Positions 53,956 through 63,103 of a stretch of DNA of 64,000 bases are shown here, piece after piece (the stretch's first letter is position 1; every line of letters begins with the position of its first letter). The position numbers and the translations under genes were made by a program. The stretch comes from Ruegeria atlantica (GTDB lineage Bacteria; Pseudomonadota; Alphaproteobacteria; Rhodobacterales; Rhodobacteraceae): contig NZ_WQFE01000003.1 of assembly GCF_013033965.1 (NCBI RefSeq), forward strand, positions 430,253-494,252, read 5' to 3'. The notes beneath the pieces are model-generated. The model searched no databases, had not been told where the DNA came from, and was given only the letters and a program-made list of their open reading frames with translations.

Positions 53956-54781
53956 GATGGAGTTCCGTTTCTTGCGTGATTGTTGAAAAGCTCTCCAACA
54001 AGTTCAACTGGCTCTGTTCGATACCATTCTGGTAGGCCAGTGAACCCGGAGGCTCGTTCTTTGCTAGTTTCGCGATCTCCCCCACGTTCAATGGCGGGGG
54101 CAAAGCGCGTTCAATTCCGGTTGCATAGTCGTAAAACTTCAATCCGGGTTTCTTATGTATTTTGTTCAGTTTGAACCAGTGGTTGGCCACACCGTAACTG
54201 TCCGCAACGATCAGCCCATGCAGGCTGGAAGAGAAGATTTGCGCACAAACGGCAATTTCAGCACAAACGACATCGGCCGGTCTTCTGGTGTCTATCAGTT
54301 TGAACCTGGGGTCCGATGCGACCAGAGCCACGATTTTCGGATCTTCGACCTCGCTATGGTGTGGTACGATGCCGATGATGTCATCCTGCGCCTCAGTTCT
54401 CGGATGGACTCGGCTGGCCAAAACTCCGGGATCGCCAAAGGTTACGTTCCGCAGGTCCAGAAGAGATGCCGTAATTGGACCGCGCACAGTCTTAGGACTT
54501 CGCACCGATTTCACAAAATCCGTTGCCAAAGGCTCGATACATCCACTTCCCCAAACGAACGGTTTTACAGGCGAACCACGCCCCAGAGCGCCGCGGCTGA
54601 CAAAGGACATGATCGAACCGATCGCGAACAGTTCAGCCCGAACAGGTTTTGCCCACACCACGGGCCGACCAGACTCATGCGCCACAACGTCACGAGAAAG
54701 ATCATCCCCGAAATTTGGGCTATTGTTCCACCAAAAAAGCTTGATGGGGACAGCCTCTTTTTGAGGTTCAGACTGTTCCAT
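53948..54781 (-). CDS. Polysaccharide pyruvyl transferase-like protein inside suf operon
   Basis: A 277-residue protein of the pyruvyl-transferase (CsaB/PssM-type) fold. Motifs are the N-terminal FWWNNSPNFGDDLSRDVV, the middle FVWGSGCIEPLATDF, and SSSLHGLIVADSYGVANHWF, corresponding to the family's SxxxHG. Such enzymes normally add ketal-pyruvate to surface polysaccharides. Here it lies between sufB and sufC, overlapping sufC by 8 bases. I chose ATG 54781; a TTG nine codons upstream is possible. No other polysaccharide gene is near, so the role is open. Confidence 0.75.
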   Translation of the reverse strand: MEQSEPQKEAVPIKLFWWNNSPNFGDDLSRDVVAHESGRPVVWAKPVRAELFAIGSIMSFVSRGALGRGSPVKPFVWGSGCIEPLATDFVKSVRSPKTVRGPITASLLDLRNVTFGDPGVLASRVHPRTEAQDDIIGIVPHHSEVEDPKIVALVASDPRFKLIDTRRPADVVCAEIAVCAQIFSSSLHGLIVADSYGVANHWFKLNKIHKKPGLKFYDYATGIERALPPPLNVGEIAKLAKNEPPGSLAYQNGIEQSQLNLLESFSTITQETELHHA

Positions 54782-54875
54782 ACCTACGCTTGCCTTATGC
54801 CCGAGCAAGGACCAGCAACAATTTTCAATGCTGTGAAAAACACGGTCACGACGATCCTCGTTTCAAGTACGCGGG

Positions 54876-56396
54876 TTATCCCACAGATCCCTCTAGGCTG
54901 ATCGCCACCAGCTGTTGCGCCTCCATGGCGAATTCCATCGGCAACGCCTGCAGGACGTCTTTGCAGAACCCGTTAACGACCAGCGCCACGGCCTCTTCCT
55001 CGTCCATACCGCGCTGACGGCAATAGAACAGTTGATCATCGTCCACCTTGGACGTCGTCGCCTCATGCTCAACCCGGCTCGAGTTGTTGCGAACCTCGAT
55101 GTAAGGCACCGTGTGGGCCCCGCATTTGTCGCCAATCAGCAAGCTGTCGCACTGGGTATAGTTGCGGCTGTCCTTGGCCTTGGGGTGCATCGAGACCAGC
55201 CCGCGATAGGTGTTCTGGGCTTTACCCGCGCTGATCCCTTTGGACACGATGCGCGACTTGGTGTTCTTGCCCAGGTGAACCATCTTGGTGCCAGTATCGG
55301 CCTGCTGATAGTTGTTGGTAATCGCGATCGAGTAGAACTCACCCTGGCTTTCGTCACCGCGCAGAATGCAGGACGGGTACTTCCAGGTTACGGCCGAGCC
55401 AGTTTCGACCTGCGTCCACATCACCTTTGACCGATCGCCCCGGCAATCGGCGCGCTTGGTCACAAAGTTGTAGATACCGCCCTTGCCTTCTTCATCCCCA
55501 GGGAACCAGTTCTGGACGGTTGAGTACTTCACCTCGGCGTCTTCTTCGATGATGATCTCGACAACAGCGGCGTGAAGCTGTGCCGTGTCGCGTCGCGGTG
55601 CGGTGCAGCCCTCCAGATAGGACACATACGAGCCCTTGTCCGCGATGATCAGCGTACGTTCGAACTGACCGGTGTTTTCCGCGTTGATGCGGAAATATGT
55701 GCTCAGCTCCATCGGGCAGCGAACACCCGGCGGGATGTAGACGAACGAGCCATCCGAGAATACGGCCGAGTTCAGCGTGGCGTAGAAGTTGTCTGAAACC
55801 GGCACGACCGAACCGAGGTATTTCTTGACCAGTTCCGGGTGCTCGCGGATCGCCTCGGAGATCGAACAGAAGATCACACCGTGTTTCGCCAGTTCATCCT
55901 GGAAAGTCGTACCAACAGAAACCGAGTCAAACACCGCGTCCACAGCGACCTTGCGCCCCTCGGCGGGCATATCTTCGGCGCCTTCGACACCCGCCAAAAT
56001 CATCTGTTCTTTCAGCGGGATACCCAGCTTTTCGTAGGTGGCCAGCAGCTTGGGGTCGACCTCATCCAACGACTTCGGCTTTTCCTCCATCGACTTGGGA
56101 CGTGCATAGTAATACTGGTCCTGAAAGTCGATCTTGGGATAGTGAACCATAGCCCAGTTTGGTTCTTCGATCTGTGTCCAGCGTTCGAACGCGGCCAGAC
56201 GCCATTCCGTCATCCACTCGGGCTCTTCGTTCTTTTCCGAGATCAATCGAACGATATCCGGGTTCACGCCCTTGGGGGCGTATTCCATCTCGATATCTGT
56301 ATCCCATCCGTATTTGTAGGTTCCGACCTCGCGTACCGCATCCACGGTTTCCTGATCGACACCTTCTTTTACCTGGGTTTGGTCCAAAGCGGCCAT
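54876..56396 (-). CDS. sufB: Fe-S assembly scaffold subunit SufB
   Basis: A 506-residue scaffold on which clusters form. Conserved blocks include [17 protein letters not shown] and [16 protein letters not shown], the beta-helix core and [21 protein letters not shown] at the C-terminus with a likely cluster-binding cysteine. GGAGGG lies 8-13 bases before the ATG. It is preceded by the cysteine desulfurase gene after 18 bases. Confidence 0.97.
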   Translation of the reverse strand: MAALDQTQVKEGVDQETVDAVREVGTYKYGWDTDIEMEYAPKGVNPDIVRLISEKNEEPEWMTEWRLAAFERWTQIEEPNWAMVHYPKIDFQDQYYYARPKSMEEKPKSLDEVDPKLLATYEKLGIPLKEQMILAGVEGAEDMPAEGRKVAVDAVFDSVSVGTTFQDELAKHGVIFCSISEAIREHPELVKKYLGSVVPVSDNFYATLNSAVFSDGSFVYIPPGVRCPMELSTYFRINAENTGQFERTLIIADKGSYVSYLEGCTAPRRDTAQLHAAVVEIIIEEDAEVKYSTVQNWFPGDEEGKGGIYNFVTKRADCRGDRSKVMWTQVETGSAVTWKYPSCILRGDESQGEFYSIAITNNYQQADTGTKMVHLGKNTKSRIVSKGISAGKAQNTYRGLVSMHPKAKDSRNYTQCDSLLIGDKCGAHTVPYIEVRNNSSRVEHEATTSKVDDDQLFYCRQRGMDEEEAVALVVNGFCKDVLQALPMEFAMEAQQLVAISLEGSVG

Positions 56397-56414
56397 TTGA
56401 CACCCTCCGTCAGA

Positions 56415-57458
56415 TCACGCGGCACGCGCGCGATGCTTCTTTTCTTTTTCAAGCCACGTTTCGGCGAAACGCAGCACATCTTCTTCAGTGGTCATAGGCC
56501 CCAGAGACACGCGGATCGCGCTGGCTGCTGTAACCTCATCAAAACCCATTGCGGTCAACACCGCGCTGGCCCGGACCTTTCCGCTGGAACAGGCAGAACC
56601 TGCGCTGATAGCAAAACCCGCCAAATCCATCTGCATGACTTGCGTTTCACCCTTCCAGCCCGGAGTTGCGAAACAAGAGGTATTTGGCAGGCGATCCTGA
56701 CCTTTCCCGACAAAAATAGTAGATTTAGAACCAGCCTCAAGGGCATTTTCTAGAATATTTCTAAATTCACGAACCTGTTCCCAAACACCGCTGGAGAGAT
56801 CCCGTGCCGCAGCCTCAGCTGCGGCCCCGAACCCAGCGATTCCAATGACATTTTCCGTGCCCGAGCGCCGGCCCATCTCCTGACCGCCGCCCTTGATCAT
56901 TGCAGGCAGATCCGTGCCACGTTTCATCACAACGGCACCGATACCTTTTGGCCCGCCCAGCTTATGCGCCGAAATCAATGCCATTTGGGCGCCCATCCAG
57001 TTAAAAGCCACGGGCAATTTGCCAAACGCCTGAGTCGCATCGGTCACGGCCAATCCGTTGGGAATCGATTGGACAATCCCGGTCTCGGAATTCGCCAGTT
57101 GCAGGGTTGACTGCACAGGGTTTGGAACATCCACCTGACCGGACTGCGACGCGGGCAAGTCTTCGATGATCCACGACCGGATCGCATCATGCTCAAGTGC
57201 GGACCCATGCAGTTCCCGTCCCGCCAGGGTCAACGCGGCCCCTTCAGTGGATCCGGACGTGAACACAATGTCTGCGCCGTCAGCTCCAAATGCCGCAGCG
57301 ATCTGCGCGCGGGCGCGTTCTACCAAAGCCTTGGCCGCACGACCCTCGGCATGCACGGATGAAGGATTTCCGCACAGGTCCATCGCCGCAACCATGGCGT
57401 CGCGCGCCTCGGGGCGGAGCGGCGTTGTGGCGTTATGATCCAGATAAATACGATTCAT
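56415..57458 (-). CDS. Group I (NifS/IscS-like) cysteine desulfurase
   Basis: A 347-residue PLP desulfurase. The N-terminal IYLDHNATTPLRPEARDAM and the lysine motif SAHKLGGPKGIGA are typical, and the active cysteine is in SAGSACSSGKVRASAVL. It is shorter than IscS (~400) and lies between iscR and sufB, a position fixed in Rhodobacterales. It may supply sulfur for a route separate from SufS. Confidence 0.92.
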   Translation of the reverse strand: MNRIYLDHNATTPLRPEARDAMVAAMDLCGNPSSVHAEGRAAKALVERARAQIAAAFGADGADIVFTSGSTEGAALTLAGRELHGSALEHDAIRSWIIEDLPASQSGQVDVPNPVQSTLQLANSETGIVQSIPNGLAVTDATQAFGKLPVAFNWMGAQMALISAHKLGGPKGIGAVVMKRGTDLPAMIKGGGQEMGRRSGTENVIGIAGFGAAAEAAARDLSSGVWEQVREFRNILENALEAGSKSTIFVGKGQDRLPNTSCFATPGWKGETQVMQMDLAGFAISAGSACSSGKVRASAVLTAMGFDEVTAASAIRVSLGPMTTEEDVLRFAETWLEKEKKHRARAA

Positions 57459-57518
57459 GGATACATCTTTTTCCTGATGGAAAACCGGTGAAGTGTGGGT
57501 GACATAAAGGGCAATGGA

Positions 57519-57977
57519 TCACTCATCAACCACGGCAAACAGGCTTGGTACGGCAGGACATGGGGCCAGGTCGTTCTTGATCACGTCGGACAATCGCGTC
57601 TGGTGCAGAAAGACATAGACATGTGCGCTTAGACCTTCCCACAACCGGTTGGTCAAGGATTGCGCCCTGCTGCCCGACGACGCACCCGAAGCCCCCGCGC
57701 CCTTCTGCAAGGCATCAACGGTTTCGTCCACCGCGGCCAGAATTTCGACAACGCGAATCTCGGATGCCGGGCGCGCCAATCGGTAGCCGCCACCAGGTCC
57801 GCGCACCGACGACACCAACTCGGCCCGGCGTAGCTTGACAAACAGCTGCTCGAGATATGGCAGAGAAATATCCTGACGCTCAGATATTTCGCTAAGAGTT
57901 ACCAACCCTTCAGTCGGCTGCAATGCTATATCAGCCAAAGCAACCATCGCGTAACGACCCTTCGTCGAAAGCTTCAT
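57519..57977 (-). CDS. iscR: Rrf2-family regulator IscR lacking the cysteine triad
   Basis: A 152-residue winged-helix regulator; MKLSTKGRYAMVALADIA and LPYLEQLFVKLRRAELVSSV match IscR. The segment that in E. coli IscR carries the three cluster cysteines and a histidine reads QKGAGASGASSGSRAQSLTN here, with no Cys or His; the only cysteine is in LAPCPAVPS near the C-terminus. Related work on Rhodobacter sphaeroides IscR described an unusual cluster-binding mode with a single cysteine. The ATG at 57977 is chosen by family start. It heads the suf operon and likely represses it. Confidence 0.9.
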   Translation of the reverse strand: MKLSTKGRYAMVALADIALQPTEGLVTLSEISERQDISLPYLEQLFVKLRRAELVSSVRGPGGGYRLARPASEIRVVEILAAVDETVDALQKGAGASGASSGSRAQSLTNRLWEGLSAHVYVFLHQTRLSDVIKNDLAPCPAVPSLFAVVDE

Positions 57978-58073
57978 TGTCTTTCCCTTATGGCAGGTTA
58001 TACGCGAAAACATTGACGCCGCCGCCGCCAGTGCGTATCTCCGACAAGCAGCGCCTTGCGCATAGCATCACAA

Positions 58074-58088
58074 TTAGAACCGTTCTAA
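58074..58088. promoter_or_regulatory. Irr-type (ICE) box at the iscR-suf promoter
   Basis: TTAGAACCGTTCTAA is a perfect 7+7 inverted repeat with one central base. Its arms, TTAGAA-N3-TTCTAA, match the iron-control element bound by the iron regulator Irr in Rhizobiales and Rhodobacterales. It sits exactly on the predicted -10 element of iscR. Confidence 0.75.
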
Positions 58089-58110
58089 AGTGCCATACGA
58101 TAACCGTCAA
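58082..58110 (-). promoter_or_regulatory. Promoter of iscR-suf
   Basis: On the minus strand, TTGACG (58105-58110) and TAGAAC (58082-58087) lie at 17-base spacing, about 105 bases before iscR. The upstream ACTTGAC context resembles part of an IscR-type site. Confidence 0.6.
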
Positions 58111-58154
58111 GTATATCGTGGCATCAGGAAGAAAAAGACAGGACCAAAGCACAC

Positions 58155-58808
58155 ATGCCCGAGGTGATTTTTCCCGGACCCGAAGGCCGCCTGGAAGGCC
58201 GCTACCACCCGCAAAAGGAAAAAGACGCACCGATCGCCATCGTGCTGCACCCGCATCCTCAGTTTGGCGGGACCATGAACAACAAGGTGGTCTATAACCT
58301 GCACTACGCGTTCTACAACATGGGCTTTACCGTGTTGCGCTTTAACTTCCGCGGCGTAGGCCGCAGCCAGGGCGAATACGATCAGGGCGTCGGAGAGTTG
58401 AGCGATGCCGCCTCGGCGCTGGATTACCTGCAGTCGATGAATAACAACTCGAAACACTGCTGGGTCGCGGGTTTCTCGTTTGGTGCATGGATCGGCATGC
58501 AGCTGTTGATGCGGCGCCCGGAAATTACCGGTTTCATCAGTGTCTCGCCGCCCGCGAACATGTATGACTTTTCATTTCTGGCGCCCTGCCCGTCATCTGG
58601 CCTGATCATCAATGGTTCCTCTGACCGTGTAGCACCACCCGCCGACACCACATCTCTGGTCAACAAACTGCACGAGCAGAAGGGCATCACCATCACTCAT
58701 AATGAGGTCGAAGGTGCTGATCACTTCTTCCAGGATCGTCACATGGACACGCTGATCACCGATGTCAGCGACTATGTAAAACGTCGCCTGACCGAGAACA
58801 CGCGCTAA
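58155..58808 (+). CDS. Alpha/beta hydrolase
   Basis: A 217-residue single-domain hydrolase: AIVLHPHPQFGGTMNNKVVY near the N-terminus, the nucleophile elbow WVAGFSFGAWIG with the catalytic serine, and DHFFQDRHMD at the C-terminus with the histidine; the acid is likely in NGSSDRVAPP. The family (LPxxGG-like CocE/NonD) has no agreed substrate. It is divergent from iscR, and the next gene starts at the last base of its stop (TAATG), so a three-gene operon follows. Confidence 0.88.
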   Translation: MPEVIFPGPEGRLEGRYHPQKEKDAPIAIVLHPHPQFGGTMNNKVVYNLHYAFYNMGFTVLRFNFRGVGRSQGEYDQGVGELSDAASALDYLQSMNNNSKHCWVAGFSFGAWIGMQLLMRRPEITGFISVSPPANMYDFSFLAPCPSSGLIINGSSDRVAPPADTTSLVNKLHEQKGITITHNEVEGADHFFQDRHMDTLITDVSDYVKRRLTENTR

Positions 58809-59053
58809 TGTCCGACACCATCAGTAACCTCGCCTCCAAACTGGCTGAGGACACGATGAAGGTGATGGATGAAACCGGCGATGATCGTTTCTTTGTCGAA
58901 GTGGGAGAGCTTTTGGGTGCGTCCTCACAGACTCTGGAAGAAGCGTTCCTAACTGAGATTCGTGTGCGCATGGCAGAACGCAAGGCGCGCAAATTTGTCA
59001 TCGATAGACTGACCAAACACCGATCCCAAGTGAAAGCGATTGAAAAGAAATGA
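58808..59053 (+). CDS. Small helical protein of unknown function
   Basis: An 81-residue, predicted all-helical, polar protein (MSDTISNLASKLAEDTMKVM, RMAERKARKFVIDRLTKHR). No membrane segment, no cysteine. The ATG overlaps the hydrolase stop by one base (TAATG), and its stop overlaps the next gene by 4 bases. The tight coupling on both sides supports a real gene. Not recognised as a family I know. Confidence 0.72.
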   Translation: MSDTISNLASKLAEDTMKVMDETGDDRFFVEVGELLGASSQTLEEAFLTEIRVRMAERKARKFVIDRLTKHRSQVKAIEKK

Positions 59054-60207
59054 CTGAAAGACTGTCCGCGCAACTTGAATTCCTGAAACGCGCGGACAGG
59101 CTGAAGTCGGTCGATCGCGCGAATGCATTACTAGATCAGTCCCGGCCGGAAAACGCCGCAGAGCACAGTTGGCACCTGGCGTTATGGGCGCTGACAATGG
59201 AGCCGCTGGCGGGTGACGACGTCGACATCAACCGCGTCATACGCATGCTTCTGTTGCACGATCTGGTTGAGATCATCGTGGGCGATCACCCCATTCATCT
59301 GGACACCGACTGGAGCGCGGTAGAGCAGGCCGAGCGGGTCGCTGCGGATAAGTTGTTCGGGCTTTTGCCGGACGACCAGACAATCGTTTTTCGTGCCCTC
59401 TGGGAAGAATTCGAAGCCGACACGACGCCAGACGCCAAATTCGCCAAATACCTCGACCGATGCCAACCGCTGTTTCAAGTCATGTGCGCACCAACTCCCA
59501 ACCCTGACCATGTCGAGGTTGTCCGAGAAAACCTCAGCACTGGTCGCGCTGCATATCTGGCGCAGGAATTCCCTGAAGCGCACAGCTTAGCCAGCGCCCT
59601 GCTGAACAAGCAATCAGCGTCCGAATCCGCGTTTTCCGAGCGGCTGGCTTTTTTAGCTGAGGCAGACCGCCTTAAATCCGTTTACCGCGCTTCACGCCTG
59701 TTGTCCGGAGAGCGGTTTGAAAACTCGGCCGAACATTCCTGGCACATCATGCTGTTTGCCTGGGTATTGGCGGAATACGCGCAGCCTGGCGTGTCTCTGG
59801 AACGTGTCCTGAAGATGCTGCTGCTGCACGACATTGTCGAGATCGACGCCGGAGATCACCCCATCCACGGTCAGGTGGACCACGCCGCGCAAGAGGCTGA
59901 AGAACAGGCCGCTGCCGACAGGCTTTTTGGTCTGCTGCCCAAGGCACCTCAGTTGACTTTCCGGACACTTTGGCAAGAGTTCGAGGACGCCGAAACTGCA
60001 GATGCGCGCTTTGCCAAGGCCATTGATCGGTTTCAAACCCCGGTCGGAAATCTTGAAACCGGCGGAGGATCCTGGGTGGATTACGACGTAACCTTTGCCC
60101 AAATCGAACAGCGCGTGGGAACGCCGATCAATCGCGGCGCACCAGAACTGTGGTCGTGGCTGCGGCCGAAACTGAGCACGTACTTTTCGGAAAATGCTGT
60201 CGGCTGA
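59050..60207 (+). CDS. Tandem HD-domain hydrolase (YfbR/HDDC2-like, duplicated)
   Basis: A 385-residue protein made of two copies of the same ~190-residue HD domain. Copy 1 (about 9-150) has EHSWH (H39) and MLLLHDLVEI (H70-D71) followed by GDHPIH; copy 2 (about 199-340) has EHSWH (H229) and MLLLHDIVEI (H260-D261), exactly 190 residues later. Single-domain relatives (YfbR, HDDC2) are metal-dependent 5'-nucleotidases for deoxynucleoside monophosphates. Both copies keep the metal ligands. It overlaps the small upstream gene by 4 bases and ends near a terminator. The nucleotide substrate is inference from the family. Confidence 0.85.
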   Translation: MTERLSAQLEFLKRADRLKSVDRANALLDQSRPENAAEHSWHLALWALTMEPLAGDDVDINRVIRMLLLHDLVEIIVGDHPIHLDTDWSAVEQAERVAADKLFGLLPDDQTIVFRALWEEFEADTTPDAKFAKYLDRCQPLFQVMCAPTPNPDHVEVVRENLSTGRAAYLAQEFPEAHSLASALLNKQSASESAFSERLAFLAEADRLKSVYRASRLLSGERFENSAEHSWHIMLFAWVLAEYAQPGVSLERVLKMLLLHDIVEIDAGDHPIHGQVDHAAQEAEEQAAADRLFGLLPKAPQLTFRTLWQEFEDAETADARFAKAIDRFQTPVGNLETGGGSWVDYDVTFAQIEQRVGTPINRGAPELWSWLRPKLSTYFSENAVG

Positions 60208-60216
60208 GCCAAAAGA

Positions 60217-60240
60217 AAAAGGGGCGCTAAGGCCCCTTTT
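60217..60240 (+). terminator. Terminator of the hydrolase-HD operon
   Basis: AAAAGGGGC (60217-60225) and GCCCCTTTT (60232-60240) pair perfectly over a 6-base loop; the stem itself supplies the T-run. Confidence 0.85.
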
Positions 60241-60260
60241 CCAATCGTTCCGGCAGGCAC

Positions 60261-60392
60261 TTAAACCTGAAAACTTTCGAACCGCTCAACACCACTGGCT
60301 GCGTTTATGTCGACGGACCCCCCGCCCGCAAGCCACCCAAGCGCCACTATCAATGCCGAAGCGACGATCACGGATATCGCAAATTTCGTCAT
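60261..60392 (-). CDS. Possible 43-residue membrane or secreted peptide
   Basis: A minus-strand frame MTKFAISVIVASALIVALGW continuing LAGGGSVDIN and ending RFESFQV. It reads as one membrane segment or signal peptide with a short polar tail. No convincing ribosome site is seen upstream (the leader is AT-rich). Kept because the hydrophobicity pattern is non-random; it may equally be chance. Confidence 0.4.
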   Translation of the reverse strand: MTKFAISVIVASALIVALGWLAGGGSVDINAASGVERFESFQV

Positions 60393-60599
60393 AGAAAACT
60401 CATAAAAGAAAACTAAAAAACATCTGCTTCATATCAGAATCTATCTCTTTGAAATAGTATGGTTATCCTGACCTCACCGGCACACCACCCCATTTGCCAG
60501 GCGGTCGTAACTTTCCTGATTTTCGCCCAAATTCTTCTTGCCGCGAAACGGAATATCGTGCTCAACCCTTCCGCATCGCAACTAAACTCGAGGCACACA

Positions 60600-60935
60600 T
60601 TGCCCAAAGCCTATCTCATCCTTTTGCTGGCGGTTATCGCTGAAACGATTGGCACCTCGGCGCTGCAGGCCAGCCAGCAGTTCAGCCGGTTTTGGCCCTC
60701 TGTTCTGGTAGTTGTTGGATACGGAGTGGCCTTCTACCTGCTCGGCCTCACCCTGAAATACATGCCGGTTGGCATCGTATATGCCATTTGGTCAGGCCTG
60801 GGGATCGTGCTGATTGCCATTATCGGATTCATCGTTTTCGGTCAGCGCCTCGACTGGCCCGCTGTGGTTGGATTGGCCATGATTTTGACCGGAATCCTTG
60901 TCATTCACCTGTTTTCCAACACAGCCGGCCACTGA
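60600..60935 (+). CDS. SMR-family multidrug transporter (EmrE-like), TTG start
   Basis: A 111-residue, four-helix small multidrug resistance protein. The first helix contains the essential glutamate (AVIAETIGTSAL, E15), followed by YGVAFYLLGLTLKYMPVGIVYAIWSGLGIVLIAIIG and VIHLFSN at the end, close to E. coli EmrE throughout. I chose TTG at 60600 because GAGG lies 7-10 bases upstream and the protein then starts MPKAYLILLLAV as family members do. An ATG-start version 47 codons upstream would add an unrelated hydrophobic segment. It exports cationic compounds in exchange for protons. Confidence 0.85.
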   Translation: MPKAYLILLLAVIAETIGTSALQASQQFSRFWPSVLVVVGYGVAFYLLGLTLKYMPVGIVYAIWSGLGIVLIAIIGFIVFGQRLDWPAVVGLAMILTGILVIHLFSNTAGH

Positions 60936-61011
60936 TGACCGGTTAGGGCTGGCCTATTCAGTCAAACCGCGTTATGCGCGCGGCAACTTCCCGTTCAAAG
61001 GCTGACCTCTC

Positions 61012-62829
61012 ATGGACCTGCGCAATATCGCAATCATCGCTCACGTGGACCACGGCAAGACGACCCTGGTGGATGAGCTGCTCAAACAATCCGGTGCGTT
61101 CCGGGAAAATCAGGCGGTGGCGGAACGCGCCATGGACAGCAACGATTTGGAGCGCGAGCGCGGCATCACCATCCTTGCCAAGGCGACTTCGGTCGAGTGG
61201 AATGGCACCCGGATCAACATCGTTGATACCCCCGGCCACGCCGATTTCGGTGGCGAGGTTGAGCGGATCCTAAGCATGGTGGACGGCGTTGTCCTGCTGG
61301 TGGACGCAGCCGAAGGTCCGATGCCGCAGACCAAATTCGTGACCTCCAAGGCGCTGGCGCTTGGCTTGCGTCCCATTGTCGTTCTGAACAAGGTCGACAA
61401 ACCGGATGCCGAGCCTGATCGTGCACTCGATGAGTGCTTTGACCTGTTCGCAAACCTTGGTGCCGATGATGATCAGCTGGATTTCCCGTCTATGTATGCC
61501 TCGGGCCGTTCGGGTTGGGCGGACATGGAACTGGATGGTCCCCGCAAGGACCTGACCGCGCTATTCGACCTTATCGTCGATCACGTTCCCGCCCCCAAAC
61601 AGGCCGAGCGCAAAGACGAACCCTTCCGCATGTTGGCCACGACGCTGGGCAGCGACCCGTTCATCGGACGCATCCTGACGGGCCGCGTCGAAAGCGGCAC
61701 CTTGAAGGCCGGTGACAACCTCAAGGCGCTGAGCCGTGACGGAACACAGATCGAAAACTTCCGTGCGTCGAAAATCCTGGCGTTCCGCGGGTTGGCACAG
61801 CAGCCAATCGACGTGGCCGAGGCAGGCGACATCGTCACCATTGCAGGCATGAGCAAAGCGACCGTGGCCGACTCGCTGGTTGCGCCGCAGGTCGACGAAG
61901 CCCTGCCCGCGCAACCTATCGATCCGCCAACCATCACCGTGACCTTCGGCATCAACGACTCGCCCTTGGCCGGTCGCGACGGCAAAAAGGTGCAGTCTCG
62001 CGTCATCCGGGATCGCCTGATGAAAGAGGCCGAATCGAACGTGGCGATCCGCATCACCGACACCCCCGGAGGTGAAGCCTTTGAAGTCGCCGGTCGCGGT
62101 GAACTTCAGATGGGAGTTCTGATCGAGAACATGCGTCGCGAAGGGTTTGAGCTGAGCATTTCTCGTCCGCAGGTTCTGTTCCGCGAGGAAGACGGCCAGC
62201 GTCTGGAACCGATCGAAGAAGTCACCATCGATGTAGACGACGAGTATTCTGGCTCGGTAATCGAGAAAATCACTGGTGCCCGCAAGGGAGAGCTGGTCGA
62301 AATGCGCCCTGCAGGCGCAGGTAAAACCCGCATCATCGCGCATGTGCCGTCACGCGGGTTGATCGGATACCATGGTGAGTTTCTGACCGACACACGCGGC
62401 ACTGGTGTTCTGAACCGTGTTTTCCACGACTGGGCGCCTCATAAAGGCGCAATCCCTGGTCGTCGCGCGGGCGTTCTGATCTCGATGGAGAAAGGTCAGG
62501 CCGTGGCCTATGCGCTCTGGAACCTGGAAGAGCGCGGCCGGATGTTCGTGGCCCCACAGACCGATGTTTATCAGGGAATGGTTATAGGTGAGCATTCACG
62601 CGACAATGACCTTGAGGTTAACCCGCTCAAAGGCAAGAAGCTCACCAACGTGCGTGCCAGCGGTTCCGACGATGCCGTTCGTCTGACACCTCATGTCCAG
62701 TTTTCCCTGGAAGAGGCGATTGCCTACATCGATGATGACGAATTGGTTGAAGTCACGCCAAACGCCATTCGGCTGCGCAAGCGTTTCCTTGATCCGCACG
62801 AGCGGAAACGGATGGCAAAATCGGCTTGA
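61012..62829 (+). CDS. typA: Ribosome-associated GTPase TypA/BipA
   Basis: A 605-residue translational GTPase: P-loop [17 protein letters not shown], switch motifs [12 protein letters not shown] and [16 protein letters not shown], and [10 protein letters not shown] for guanine. Domains II, III and V follow, with the BipA-specific C-terminal part ([18 protein letters not shown]). It aids 50S assembly and growth at low temperature. It stands alone and is followed by a terminator. Confidence 0.97.
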   Translation: MDLRNIAIIAHVDHGKTTLVDELLKQSGAFRENQAVAERAMDSNDLERERGITILAKATSVEWNGTRINIVDTPGHADFGGEVERILSMVDGVVLLVDAAEGPMPQTKFVTSKALALGLRPIVVLNKVDKPDAEPDRALDECFDLFANLGADDDQLDFPSMYASGRSGWADMELDGPRKDLTALFDLIVDHVPAPKQAERKDEPFRMLATTLGSDPFIGRILTGRVESGTLKAGDNLKALSRDGTQIENFRASKILAFRGLAQQPIDVAEAGDIVTIAGMSKATVADSLVAPQVDEALPAQPIDPPTITVTFGINDSPLAGRDGKKVQSRVIRDRLMKEAESNVAIRITDTPGGEAFEVAGRGELQMGVLIENMRREGFELSISRPQVLFREEDGQRLEPIEEVTIDVDDEYSGSVIEKITGARKGELVEMRPAGAGKTRIIAHVPSRGLIGYHGEFLTDTRGTGVLNRVFHDWAPHKGAIPGRRAGVLISMEKGQAVAYALWNLEERGRMFVAPQTDVYQGMVIGEHSRDNDLEVNPLKGKKLTNVRASGSDDAVRLTPHVQFSLEEAIAYIDDDELVEVTPNAIRLRKRFLDPHERKRMAKSA

Positions 62830-62914
62830 ACCAGCTCCGGGCATTGTTTCCAAACGCTCCACAATGCCAAGATTGTGACATATTTGCTTCCAAATCGACT
62901 AAATTAACCAAAAT

Positions 62915-62946
62915 AAAGCCCGTCCGTCCGACGGGCTTTTTTGTTG
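62915..62946 (+). terminator. Terminator of typA
   Basis: AAAGCCCGTC (62915-62924) and GACGGGCTTT (62930-62939) pair perfectly over a 5-base loop, then TTTTTGTTG. Confidence 0.9.
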
Positions 62947-63103
62947 TTTTTCATACAGTTTCACCAATAGGTTGCACAGTTCCTTGCAATTTTTGCTGAC
63001 ACTCGAATGAAAAATGAGACAAGATGTGGCTGTATTTTTGTCAAATCTGTGGCACAATTACTTAATTCTAAGGTGTAGGTAATGAGTTTAAAGGAGTAGC
63101 GCT

